Below are positions 1 through 6,937 of a stretch of 14,206 nt of DNA, one piece after another (position 1 is the stretch's first letter; each line of letters starts with the position of its first letter). The stretch comes from an uncultured Collinsella sp. Its GTDB lineage: Bacteria; Actinomycetota; Coriobacteriia; Coriobacteriales; Coriobacteriaceae. The notes under the pieces are model-generated. The model did no database searches. It was not told the DNA's origin and was given only the letters and a program-made list of their open reading frames with translations. The DNA is taken from NCBI GenBank assembly GCA_902464645.1, contig CABQKL010000054.1, positions 1 through 14,206 on the forward strand, in the 5' to 3' direction. A program made the translations under genes and the position numbers.

Positions 1-472
1 CCTGGGCGATGGAGTCGTCGTCGGCGACGATGAGCCAGTAGCCACAGGGCAGCTCTGACGCCGTGCCCGCGTTAAGGGGCACGGCGTCAGAGCTCTGGAG
101 GGAACGAGCGAGCTGTGCGCTCAGCGCGCTCGTAAGGTGGGAATCGGCGTTGAGCCATTCGGCAGCTTCCTGCGCGGTGGTCTGGGAGTTGGGCATGCCG
201 GCGCTGTGCAGCACAGGCAGCGCGGCGTCGCGCACGGCGTCGCTTGCCCAGGCGAGGTCGGTGGCGATCTTGGCGTCGCTGTCGCCGTCGACGACGTTGG
301 CGCTAAAGATCTGGTAGGCGTCGTAGCTGCGCGCCACGGTGCCGCTCACCGTGATGGAACCGGTCGAGGTCGGCACGGCCTGCGCGGATGCGGGGAACAC
401 AACCGCGCAGGTGCCGATCAGGAGGGCAAGCAGTGCAAACAAGATCGGGAAGGAGCAAACTTTCTTATTCAC
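1..472 (-). CDS. Secreted pilin-like surface protein, N-terminal part (runs off window)
   Basis: The visible 157 residues begin with a signal peptide: a short basic start (MNKKV), a hydrophobic core rich in Leu/Ala/Ile, and an Ala-x-Ala type cleavage region near residues 28-32 (SAQA). The mature part opens with a beta-rich stretch containing YDAYQIF (about residues 51-57) and later GYWLIVADD, a pairing typical of the N-terminal domain of actinobacterial and Gram-positive fimbrial shaft proteins (isopeptide-forming pilins with a fimbrial D2 domain). The start is GTG at 470-472; GGAGG lies 8 nt upstream. A GTG three codons further upstream is in frame but sits on the Shine-Dalgarno itself. The gene overlaps the stop of the upstream adhesin gene by 8 bp, so the two are co-transcribed and probably translationally coupled. 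A perfect 18-bp inverted repeat lies inside the coding region (51-94). Sorting signal, sortase and the rest of the protein would lie beyond position 1. Pilin assignment is fairly likely but partial. Confidence 0.72.
   Translation of the reverse strand, partial: MNKKVCSFPILFALLALLIGTCAVVFPASAQAVPTSTGSITVSGTVARSYDAYQIFSANVVDGDSDAKIATDLAWASDAVRDAALPVLHSAGMPNSQTTAQEAAEWLNADSHLTSALSAQLARSLQSSDAVPLNAGTASELPCGYWLIVADDDSIAQ
51..94. repeat. Perfect 18-bp inverted repeat inside the pilin gene
   Basis: The arms at 51-68 and 77-94 are exact reverse complements (AGCTCTGACGCCGTGCCC and its complement) with an 8-nt loop, GCGTTAAG, at 69-76. The element lies fully inside the open frame of the pilin-like protein and encodes the stretch SSDAVPLNAGTASEL just before the conserved GYWLIV segment. 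In RNA it would form a very stable GC-rich hairpin. No T-run follows it on the coding strand, so it is not a standard terminator. Function unknown. Confidence 0.9.
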
Positions 473-3400
473 GATGCTCACCTCCCTTCGCATTCGCCTT
501 GCGACGAATGTGCATCCAGGCCGCAGCAGCGCAAAGCACCGCCGCGCCGGCAAGGTACGTCAGTGTGACGCCCGACATACCAGAAAGGGGCAAAGAGGTG
601 GAGTAGGTGTTGGTGAAGGTGGGGATGGAGGTTGGCTTAGAAGTATCGGATCCGTCGTTGTAATTCACCGGGGCTTCGTCGATGCGGTTGCCGTCAGCGT
701 CCTTAATCTTTGTGTAGGTCACCTTCGTGGCAACGATTTTGCCATTTTTCTGATCCGCCATCGTGACGTCAAGCTTATAGACCGACTGATCGAACTTGTA
801 ATGCGAGAAAATCGAACTCTCATTCTTCTCGCGCACGTAGTACGTGAAGGTCTTGGAAGCGCCACGGCCCGTAGGGTCACCGGCAGTGAAGGGATTCTTC
901 GTGATATCAGAGAGCGAGTACTTAATCCCCTTATCAGAGCCATCTAAGAACGAAAGCGTCTGCTTCTTGTTATCGCCAGTAGTTTTGGTCTCACGAATAA
1001 TTTTCTGAAAACTGTCATCGGTCGCAAGCTGAAGTGTAAACTCTTTCATCTCGCCGCCCTTAACGACCTTAGTCGCCGCAGGCGTCCAAAAGCCGGTAGA
1101 GGTGTACGGCACGATTTTGTTGGTAAAGGTCGGGTTGTCGCTACTGTCACCGATAGTCACCACAGCTGTCGTGCGATCATTCAAGTAATCAACGGAGTAA
1201 CCGGAATTTAGTTGCTTAAAGTCGATGTCCTTCTCGCCCTTTTTATAGACGATTACTCCATTTACCTTGTAATAATTAATATCAATCCTCATGAGCTTTT
1301 TAGTTTTGTACGGATTGCTATCAACTGTTGCTACGATCTTGTAAATGGTCTTATCGAATCTGGTGTCCAATTCGTTTTGACCGCTGATGGGTTCCTCAAC
1401 TAGATAGAAAACGTATTGTCCCGAAGAATAGTCCTTGCCAGAGTCGAAGGTGATATTGCCGTTTGATTGATTAACAGTCGCCTCGCCCGCAACACTGCAA
1501 TCGCCCATATCAAATGTGTCGTCATCTTTCCAAGAAGGCTCAGTGGCACCATCCTCGCGGAGCACCTTAAACTTGTACCCGTGTCCCTCAAGCTTTTGCG
1601 AGTTTCCGTCTGCATCTACAAGCACCTTAGTGGCGTTGAGCCTCATGTTCGGATAAACGCTCAGTTCACTGACTTCACCGACGGTGAGATCGCCGTTGGT
1701 CATGATGCCGCCGCCATGGGTGTATGAGTAGTTGCCGCTGATGATGGTCGTAGCTGCGGCTTGTGCCTTTGTTATGGCATCTTCAGTCGGATGGGCCTCC
1801 AAGCCGAACATGTACGTGGCCTCGGCACCGCCATTAGGATCGATAGTGATCTCCTGGCCATCGCAGGTGCCCTTCCAGCCAGCAGAGCGATTGCCAAGCA
1901 TCTTTCCAAGAACGACTGCGACCGTCTTATCGCTGCCTTTCCTGCGCACGAGGAAGAAATCCTTGTGGCCGGCGTTTTTGAAGGGATCGGTAATGTACTC
2001 AGCATCGCTGTCCTCGTTCTTGCCATTACCACCGGCAGACATGTGATCACTTAAACCATGATCCGTATTGTTGTAGATTGCGGCACCATTTGAGTGCGAG
2101 ACAATCGTCTCGCCCGTGGGGCAGGCAGCAACGCCGCCACCCCAGCCGCCAGCATCATTTTGAGTGATCAGCGTCTTTACGATATTGAGCTTGCCGCCCT
2201 GCTGGATAAAGACGCCACCGCCGCCCCAGTCGCCACCGCGGTCTTTAGTGCTGCCCGTCATCGTTTTGTTATTCGTAATGTAAATCCTGCTGTTCTCACC
2301 AGCGCTAATTGTTGCCATCGTACCAGTGTTGTCACCGCCAGCGATACGCAAACCGCCGCCCTCAGCGTTCTCCGCCACGTTGCCGGCAATCGTGCCGCCA
2401 CTCATTTCAAACTCGATGGTCTGGTTATAAAAACCAGCGTAAACGCCACCGCCAGCCTCATGGGAGTAGTTAGCAGTAACTGAGCCACCCGTTATACTGA
2501 GCTTGCCACCATTTACACATGCAATGCCACCGCCACCGAGCAGGCCATTGTTAAACGATTCAGAGATATTGGAATCGACACGATTGTTAGTAATGCTTGC
2601 CGAATCGCTGATACTAACGCAAGCATTTTTGGTAAAGACGCCGCCGCCATAACCATTTTCGGGACTGCCGCCGCTGTTGCAAGTGTTTTCATACGTAGCG
2701 TTGCCAGAGATAATTCCGCCCGTAAGCTTCAGGGTGGCTCCCTTGTCAGCATAGATGCCGCCGCCAGAACCCGACTTGTTTCCCGCGACCACGCCGCCTG
2801 TCATTTCGAGACTGGCATTCGCGCCCGCCTTCTCGCCCGTTATGCACAGGCCACCGCCCCAGCCACCGCCGTTGCCATTGGTGACGTAACCGCCTTCGAT
2901 TTTGACTTTACCCTCAGAAAAAATCACATGGCCGTCATCGCTCAGATTGGCGGCCGTGGTAATCATGCCGCCCTTGAGATCGAGCGTGCCGCCCTCTTTA
3001 ACGGTGACCACATGCTTTACGGAACCGCTGTCCGATGCCGCATCGATAGCGCCAAAGCCCGTAACGACATGCCTGATCGTAGTCTCGGTTGTGCCGAGTC
3101 CATCTTGATTGGGCGTGCTCTTGGTCTCAAAGTAAGTAAGACTCTTAGGAGTGCCACTATTAGAGCCGTTTCCTGCTTCCCATTCCATAGACGCAAGATG
3201 ACCCGCCGTCGTTTCGACCAGGGTCTGTTCGTCTTTTGTTTTACCTAAATCCTCGATAGTGAGTGTGGCTCCGTTTTCGACCACAAAGAAGGAGTCTTTG
3301 TTGCCGGAACCACGGTAGAGCATGTGTCCCGCAAGATCGATAGCAGTGTTTTTGCTGATAGTGATCTGCTTATCCGAATAGGCATAATCCGTCAGTCGGA

Positions 3401-3833
3401 ACTTGCCGCCATTGGTAAATGTCTCAGCAATATTACCTTTCACCTCGTTATAGCCATCGGCACTGACGGCAGCGGGAGCGATAGCGTTTTCATCGTTAGT
3501 TTCATCATCGGAAGGCTGCGCGGCGCCCTTGGCCTCCGCGTCGTCGGACGGCAGTCCCGCGGCAGCGGCGTCTTCGCTCGCGCCATTCTCGGCATCATCA
3601 CTATTCAGCTTTTCGGTATCCCCATTGTTGGTGTTTTCTACATCAGTAGGCTCAGTTGAGGAATCACCCGTCACAGTTTCTTCGGTCTGGGCATCGTTGG
3701 CAATGGCCTGCGAGATCGGGGGCATGACGAGCGACAGTACCAGGCTCAAAACGGAGGCTCCGCACAAAACGCCTGCCAGTACACGGCGCGTCGCTTTTTT
3801 ACTCTGCTTAGTTTTTTCTGAATTCGCTTTCAT
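465..3833 (-). CDS. Cell-wall-anchored beta-helix adhesin with two pilin isopeptide-linker domains
   Basis: 1122 aa. Residues 1-45 are a long signal peptide with a Lys/Arg-rich start and a hydrophobic core ending near SQAIA. Residues about 46-118 are an acidic, Ser/Thr/Asp-rich low-complexity linker. Residues about 125-700 carry many imperfect repeats of the type TGGxIxGNxA...GGGIY, the signature of a right-handed parallel beta-helix as in large adhesins. Two Spy0128/FctA-like isopeptide-linker domains follow (about 715-905 and 910-1078); each has a candidate Lys near its start (TKVL, TKVVKG), a central Glu (FYLVEEP, YYVREKN) and a terminal Asn (FTNK, FTNTY), the triad for Lys-Asn crosslinks. 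LPLSG (1081-1085), a hydrophobic span and a basic tail form a sortase signal. GGGGAGGAG precedes the ATG by 6-8 nt. It is first in an operon with the pilin-like gene and may be the tip or ancillary subunit of a pilus. Codon use is visibly more AT-rich than in neighbours, compatible with transfer or surface-protein turnover. Confidence 0.85.
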   Translation of the reverse strand: MKANSEKTKQSKKATRRVLAGVLCGASVLSLVLSLVMPPISQAIANDAQTEETVTGDSSTEPTDVENTNNGDTEKLNSDDAENGASEDAAAAGLPSDDAEAKGAAQPSDDETNDENAIAPAAVSADGYNEVKGNIAETFTNGGKFRLTDYAYSDKQITISKNTAIDLAGHMLYRGSGNKDSFFVVENGATLTIEDLGKTKDEQTLVETTAGHLASMEWEAGNGSNSGTPKSLTYFETKSTPNQDGLGTTETTIRHVVTGFGAIDAASDSGSVKHVVTVKEGGTLDLKGGMITTAANLSDDGHVIFSEGKVKIEGGYVTNGNGGGWGGGLCITGEKAGANASLEMTGGVVAGNKSGSGGGIYADKGATLKLTGGIISGNATYENTCNSGGSPENGYGGGVFTKNACVSISDSASITNNRVDSNISESFNNGLLGGGGIACVNGGKLSITGGSVTANYSHEAGGGVYAGFYNQTIEFEMSGGTIAGNVAENAEGGGLRIAGGDNTGTMATISAGENSRIYITNNKTMTGSTKDRGGDWGGGGVFIQQGGKLNIVKTLITQNDAGGWGGGVAACPTGETIVSHSNGAAIYNNTDHGLSDHMSAGGNGKNEDSDAEYITDPFKNAGHKDFFLVRRKGSDKTVAVVLGKMLGNRSAGWKGTCDGQEITIDPNGGAEATYMFGLEAHPTEDAITKAQAAATTIISGNYSYTHGGGIMTNGDLTVGEVSELSVYPNMRLNATKVLVDADGNSQKLEGHGYKFKVLREDGATEPSWKDDDTFDMGDCSVAGEATVNQSNGNITFDSGKDYSSGQYVFYLVEEPISGQNELDTRFDKTIYKIVATVDSNPYKTKKLMRIDINYYKVNGVIVYKKGEKDIDFKQLNSGYSVDYLNDRTTAVVTIGDSSDNPTFTNKIVPYTSTGFWTPAATKVVKGGEMKEFTLQLATDDSFQKIIRETKTTGDNKKQTLSFLDGSDKGIKYSLSDITKNPFTAGDPTGRGASKTFTYYVREKNESSIFSHYKFDQSVYKLDVTMADQKNGKIVATKVTYTKIKDADGNRIDEAPVNYNDGSDTSKPTSIPTFTNTYSTSLPLSGMSGVTLTYLAGAAVLCAAAAWMHIRRKANAKGGEHRE

Positions 3834-3887
3834 CGATGTCTCCTCCCCAAGAGACCGCGATCGTGCTCCTTCACTATCAAACGTATC

Positions 3888-3908
3888 TGCGCAACCTGAA
3901 ATTGCGCA
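3888..3908 (-). other. Hairpin in the adhesin 5'-UTR
   Basis: TGCGCAA at 3888-3894 and TTGCGCA at 3902-3908 are perfect 7-bp complements around a 7-nt loop. If transcription starts near 3917 (see the proximal promoter), the hairpin would be at the very 5' end of the mRNA, a position known to protect transcripts. It has no T-run. Confidence 0.4.
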
Positions 3909-3923
3909 CGCTTAGTAATGACT

Positions 3924-3953
3924 ATTCTAACGATTGTTTGAACATCTGGGCAA
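3924..3953 (-). promoter_or_regulatory. Candidate proximal promoter of the adhesin operon
   Basis: Read on the minus strand: TTGCCC (3948-3953), an 18-bp spacer, then TAGAAT (3924-3929), which matches 5 of 6 consensus -10 positions. The -35 half is weak. It would give a leader of roughly 80 nt before the ATG at 3833. Confidence 0.35.
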
Positions 3954-3966
3954 ATAAACCGATAGT

Positions 3967-3998
3967 TTTGTAGCGAATTGTCAATTCTCTTGACAATT
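3967..3998 (-). promoter_or_regulatory. Candidate distal promoter overlapped by a 9-bp dyad (possible operator)
   Basis: AATTGTCAA (3976-3984) and TTGACAATT (3990-3998) form a perfect 9-bp inverted repeat around TTCTC. On the minus strand the distal arm contains TTGTCA (3991-3996), 5 of 6 to a -35 box, followed after 18 bp by TACAAA (3967-3972), 4 of 6 to a -10 box. The dyad therefore covers the -35 box and part of the spacer, a usual place for a repressor site. Which protein might bind is not known. Confidence 0.4.
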
Positions 3999-4292
3999 GC
4001 TCAGATTTACCTTCGTTTATTCGCTATCTATTTTTTGTTTCTACTGGTAATTTAGTTGCCCATCATTTTTTAATGGCATTAGATTTATTTGCACAACATT
4101 TTGCTCAAGAGTAAACATCCTGTAAACAGTCGAAAATTGACCATGAGCTGTAGGTCATTTACCGGGAGAAATACCCTACCAAACTGATGAGAATATCTTT
4201 AACTCATCGGTAGTCAGAAGCGTAATGTTCAGACAACCATATTGGTATTTGCGCGCAGATTGTAGGCATCAACTCGCCCAAATCGCCTGAGG

Positions 4293-4325
4293 CCACCACG
4301 AAGGTGCCCGTCCCCTTTGTGTTGA
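4293..4325. repeat. Degenerate copy of palindromic repeat A, next to the HAD stop
   Basis: CCACCACGAAGG on the left and CCCCTTTGTGTTG on the right recall the perfect copy at 6846-6878 but with several mismatches. It lies 13 bp beyond the HAD stop codon and could act as its transcription terminator. Confidence 0.5.
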
Positions 4326-4338
4326 TTCTGCCCCGGCG

Positions 4339-5160
4339 CTACAGCAGATGTTCCTCGATAAAGATCGCGATGCCGTCTTTGTCGTTGCTCGCGGTTACAA
4401 AATCAGCTGCGGCGCGGGTGGCGTCGCTGCCGTTTGCCATGGCCACGCCCACGCCGGCGTCGGCCACCATGCAGGTGTCGTTATCGGCATCGCCAAACAC
4501 GCAAATGTTCTCGAGCTCCATGTCGTTGAGCTCCGCCACGCGCACAAGGCCGCGCGTCTTGGACACGCGCGGATCCATGAACTCGTAGAGCCGCTGCGTG
4601 GTTTGCAGAGCCGCCGCCTTAACAGTGTTATCGGCAAACGTCGACGCCCGCTCAATCACCCGCGGCATTACCTCGGGCGCCATGGTAAACATCACCTTGG
4701 GCTGCGGCTCGCGCAAAAACTCGGCAAAATCGACCACCTGGTAGGGCACGCCGTCGACGCGCGACAGGTGCTCGACGCACGCGTTGCTCTCGGGCACGTA
4801 GAACACGCCGTCTCGGGGGCAGACGGGCGTTGCTGGAAGGTCCGCCATGTGCTTGCAAATGCGCGCGATGGTCTCGCCCGGCAGCGGATAACTCAGCTCG
4901 TTGATGTCATGCGCGCGGTCGATGACCTCGGCGCCACCGCAGCCCACCATCACGTCTACCAGGCCTTCGATACCCCAGAGCCCAAACATGGCCTCGGTCG
5001 CCTGGGCGTCGCGCCCGGTGCACAGGCCAAAGAGCACGCCGCGCTCGCGCAGAGCGCGAATCGCCGCCACGGTGCGCGGGGACACCGCGTGCTGGCTCGT
5101 GAGCAGCGTGCCGTCGATATCGCAGAACACGGCTTTGATGTGGCTGAAGGTGGTGTCCAT
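4339..5160 (-). CDS. Cof-type HAD-IIB family phosphatase
   Basis: 273 aa, the usual size for this family of cytosolic sugar-phosphate or cofactor phosphatases; the true substrate cannot be read from sequence. HAD motif I is DIDGT with the nucleophile Asp14 and general acid Asp16; motif II is Thr48 in GLCTGRD; motif III is probably Lys201 in DPRVSKTRGL; motif IV is GDADND (223-228). The cap between motifs II and III fits the C2B type. The start at 5160 is chosen because AGAAAGG lies about 6 nt upstream and because homologous proteins begin a few residues before motif I; an in-frame ATG 25 codons earlier (5235) has no ribosome binding site and would add an unconserved His/Pro-rich tail. It stands alone between the adhesin leader and the MFS gene, and repeats on either side suggest its own transcript. 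Confidence 0.88.
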   Translation of the reverse strand: MDTTFSHIKAVFCDIDGTLLTSQHAVSPRTVAAIRALRERGVLFGLCTGRDAQATEAMFGLWGIEGLVDVMVGCGGAEVIDRAHDINELSYPLPGETIARICKHMADLPATPVCPRDGVFYVPESNACVEHLSRVDGVPYQVVDFAEFLREPQPKVMFTMAPEVMPRVIERASTFADNTVKAAALQTTQRLYEFMDPRVSKTRGLVRVAELNDMELENICVFGDADNDTCMVADAGVGVAMANGSDATRAAADFVTASNDKDGIAIFIEEHLL

Positions 5161-5207
5161 GGGGGGCCTTTCTGGGTTGTGCGACGGTGCTGAATGTGGC
5201 TGGAAAT

Positions 5208-5224
5208 GGTGTACATGGTATACC
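5208..5224. promoter_or_regulatory. 17-bp dyad upstream of the HAD gene
   Basis: GGTGTAC (5208-5214) and GTATACC (5218-5224) match as inverted arms at 6 of 7 positions around a 3-bp centre. It lies 48 bp upstream of the ATG at 5160, where an operator could sit. No clear promoter boxes were recognised beside it, so this is only a candidate. Confidence 0.25.
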
Positions 5225-5251
5225 AAGGCGCGCACGGAGCGCTTTGGAGCA

Positions 5252-5288
5252 AAACCACCACAAAGGTGCCTGGCCCCTTTTGTGGTGG
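5252..5288. repeat. Palindromic repeat A, copy 1
   Basis: CCACCACAAAGG (5255-5266) pairs with CCTTTTGTGGTGG (5276-5288) with one extra T in the right arm. It shares its arms with the perfect copy at 6846-6878. It lies between the start of the HAD gene and repeat B copy 1, and could end transcription from the MFS gene or insulate the HAD gene. Confidence 0.8.
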
Positions 5289-5320
5289 CCGAACCCGAAG
5301 GGTGGCCTGGCCGGAGCGCA

Positions 5321-5383
5321 AACCATCACAACATTCGACGTTTTTCGGCAAAATCGCGATTTTCATCTAATGTTGTGATGGTT
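5321..5383 (-). repeat. Palindromic repeat B, copy 1 (inverted orientation, abuts MFS stop)
   Basis: AACCATCACAACATT (5321-5335) and AATGTTGTGATGGTT (5369-5383) are perfect 15-bp arms of a 63-bp element. Read on the minus strand, its inner part (CGATTTTGCCGAAAAACGTCG) aligns with the interior of copies 2 and 3, so this copy is inverted relative to them. It begins 1 bp beyond the MFS stop codon and is probably a mobile palindromic (REPIN/MITE-like) element that may double as a terminator. Confidence 0.85.
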
Positions 5384-5384
5384 T

Positions 5385-6671
5385 TTACTGCCTTGCGGCA
5401 CGATCAAAATGTCGGCGTCCAAACAGCAGCAACGCCGCGGGAACCGCCGTCACGACCATGCCCGCACCAACGAGCGTCTGCTGCACGCCAAACGTCGCCG
5501 CCAGCCACGGGGCAATCGCCAGCGGGGCCACGCCGGCGAACATGTTGCCAAAACCCATGACCGAGTTCACGCGACCGAGCTGCTCGAGCGGGGCCGTCGT
5601 TTGCACGATCGTGTTGTGGAGCGGGTTGACGACGCCCCAGGCCACGCCCAGGGCAATCTGGCCAATGAGCGCCACGCCCACGTACGTTGTTCCCACGTAG
5701 AGCAGGCTTCCCAGGCCCACGGATATGAGTGCCACGAGCAGCGTTTTGAGACTGACAAAGCGCGGCGGCAAGCGGAGCGCGAGGACGGCGCCCAGCACCG
5801 CGCCCACACCGCTGGCCGACGAGAGCCAGCCCATCCACTCAACACCGACGTGCAGGACATCGCGGTAGAAGAACGACTCCAGCGGGTCAAAGGCACCGTA
5901 GCCAAAGTTTGAAAGGAAAATAATGCAGAACAGCAGGGCGAGGACGCTGTTGGTGAAGACTGTCTTGATGCTGGTCGCGAAGGTGACGCGGGTGGATTTA
6001 CTGGAGTCGGAGCTTTGACTGGCGGTACTTGCCGTTGCGCTGCTGTCCGCGGGACTGCTTTCGCGCGTGGCGACGTGACCCGCTTGCGGCCTAAAGCCCC
6101 AACCGGCGACGAGCGCCAGTACGGTAAAGATCATCATGAGCACGAACACCGCGCGTGACGATGCAGCCGCCGCGACAAAGCCGCCCAGTGTGGGGCCAAC
6201 GATGATGCTCACGTTTGAGAGCATGGCGATGGCGGAGTTGATGTCTTTGAGCTCGACAGGATCGTCGGTGAGGTAGGCCGGATAGGATGTGGCGATGGAC
6301 TGGGCGAACCCCATCACAAAGCCCAGGAGCACCGCGGCGAGCAGGACGATGCCGGTCGCGCTACCAAAAACGAGGATTGCCGCGCCGGTTGCCAGCGTGC
6401 CCACGATGCTCAGCAAGAAATGACGGCGCGGGCCCCAGGCGTCGAGCGCCGCGCCACCCGCAAAGGATCCCAAGATCACGAATACGTTCATAAAAAGGAC
6501 GGCCAGCGATGTCGCCACAACCGAGGCATCGTCTGCATAGGTGAGCGTTCCGATGACACCGATAAAATAACTGGTCTGAAAGCCGGTATATATGAGGAAG
6601 CGCATTGCCACCAGGTGCTTAGCCTGCGCGGACAGCGATGATTGAGGCTTTGAGAAAAGAGAGGCGAGCAT
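5385..6671 (-). CDS. Major facilitator superfamily transporter (12 TM)
   Basis: 428 aa. Reading the hydrophobic stretches gives about 12 membrane helices, six on each side of a polar Ser/Thr-rich central loop (around ESSPADSS...SSKS), the standard MFS layout. The loop between helices 2 and 3 reads GGAALDAWGPRR, a form of MFS motif A (GxxxDxxGRR). The overall look is that of a drug/metabolite exporter of the EntS/MdfA kind, but substrate and direction cannot be judged. The start at 6671 is supported by AAGGAG 5 nt upstream; an in-frame ATG 13 codons earlier lacks a site. No partner genes; it is flanked by palindromic repeats on both sides and by a possible leader stem whose base abuts the ribosome binding site. 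Confidence 0.88.
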   Translation of the reverse strand: MLASLFSKPQSSLSAQAKHLVAMRFLIYTGFQTSYFIGVIGTLTYADDASVVATSLAVLFMNVFVILGSFAGGAALDAWGPRRHFLLSIVGTLATGAAILVFGSATGIVLLAAVLLGFVMGFAQSIATSYPAYLTDDPVELKDINSAIAMLSNVSIIVGPTLGGFVAAAASSRAVFVLMMIFTVLALVAGWGFRPQAGHVATRESSPADSSATASTASQSSDSSKSTRVTFATSIKTVFTNSVLALLFCIIFLSNFGYGAFDPLESFFYRDVLHVGVEWMGWLSSASGVGAVLGAVLALRLPPRFVSLKTLLVALISVGLGSLLYVGTTYVGVALIGQIALGVAWGVVNPLHNTIVQTTAPLEQLGRVNSVMGFGNMFAGVAPLAIAPWLAATFGVQQTLVGAGMVVTAVPAALLLFGRRHFDRAARQ

Positions 6672-6682
6672 GGAGACTCCTT

Positions 6683-6748
6683 GTTTCATACGAATGCGGA
6701 CGGCAGGCATTCGCCACCGTCTGTCAAATCAATCTATCCGCATGAAAC
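6683..6748 (-). promoter_or_regulatory. Possible leader stem-loop next to the MFS ribosome binding site
   Basis: GTTTCATGCGGA on the minus strand (from 6737-6748) can pair with TCCGCA (6695-6700) and ATGAAAC (6683-6689), with ACGAA bulged out. The 3' arm ends directly at the AAGGAG site (6677-6682) of the MFS gene. It might modulate ribosome access; equally it may be chance. Confidence 0.3.
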
Positions 6749-6845
6749 ATTAAGGACGCATCAAGCCCCTTCTCTCCGTTTTTCGCCCGTCATGAACTAC
6801 TTGGTTGATTGTAAGGCATGTCCCACACATCGACCAAAGCAAAAA

Positions 6846-6878
6846 CCACCACAAAGGGGCCTGGCCCCTTTGTGGTGG
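6846..6878. repeat. Palindromic repeat A, copy 2 (perfect)
   Basis: CCACCACAAAGGGGCC (6846-6861) and its exact complement (6863-6878) surround a single T, a perfect 33-bp palindrome. It lies 57 bp beyond the moaC-mobB stop codon and 174 bp upstream of the MFS start, so it can separate the two transcripts. Confidence 0.88.
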
Positions 6879-6896
6879 AGACAACGTTTGCCCAGA

Positions 6897-6937
6897 TAAA
6901 ACCTGCCAAATTAACCTGTCTTTTTTGGCTGGTTTTA
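6897..6937 (-). terminator. Possible terminator overlapping the moaC-mobB stop codon
   Basis: On the minus strand TAAAACCAGCCA, which includes the TAA stop, can pair with TGGCAGGTTTTA after a 17-nt loop; 11 of 12 pairs match. The 3' arm ends in TTTTA but no long T-run follows. The palindrome at 6846-6878 lies just behind and may do the main work. Confidence 0.35.

Larger units (their letters stand above)
3834..4338. other. 505-bp AT-rich intergenic leader of the adhesin operon
   Basis: No credible gene is seen here on either strand. Most of it (about 3900-4260) is much richer in A+T than the rest of the window. It separates the start of the adhesin gene from the end of the HAD gene, both on the minus strand, so it most likely holds the regulatory region of the surface operon. 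Elements described separately: two candidate promoters, a 9-bp dyad, a 5'-UTR hairpin, and a degenerate palindromic repeat next to the HAD stop codon. The 4030-4280 stretch contains nothing else I can name. Confidence 0.6.

Noticed and set aside
51..94. Inverted repeat in the pilin gene as an ordinary terminator
   Set aside because: It lies inside an open, conserved-looking frame and no T-run follows it on the coding strand.
137..947. Plus-strand open frames over the pilin and adhesin 3' part
   Set aside because: The opposite strand holds signal peptide, isopeptide domains and the sortase signal; the plus-strand products have no motifs or ribosome binding sites.
4348..5193. Plus-strand open frame of 281 codons opposite the HAD gene
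   Set aside because: Antisense to a well-conserved HAD phosphatase; His/Arg/Ala-rich low-information translation.
5161..5235. N-terminal extension of the HAD protein from the ATG at 5235
   Set aside because: No ribosome binding site there, and the added residues are unconserved in character; the ATG at 5160 has a proper site and fits the family start.
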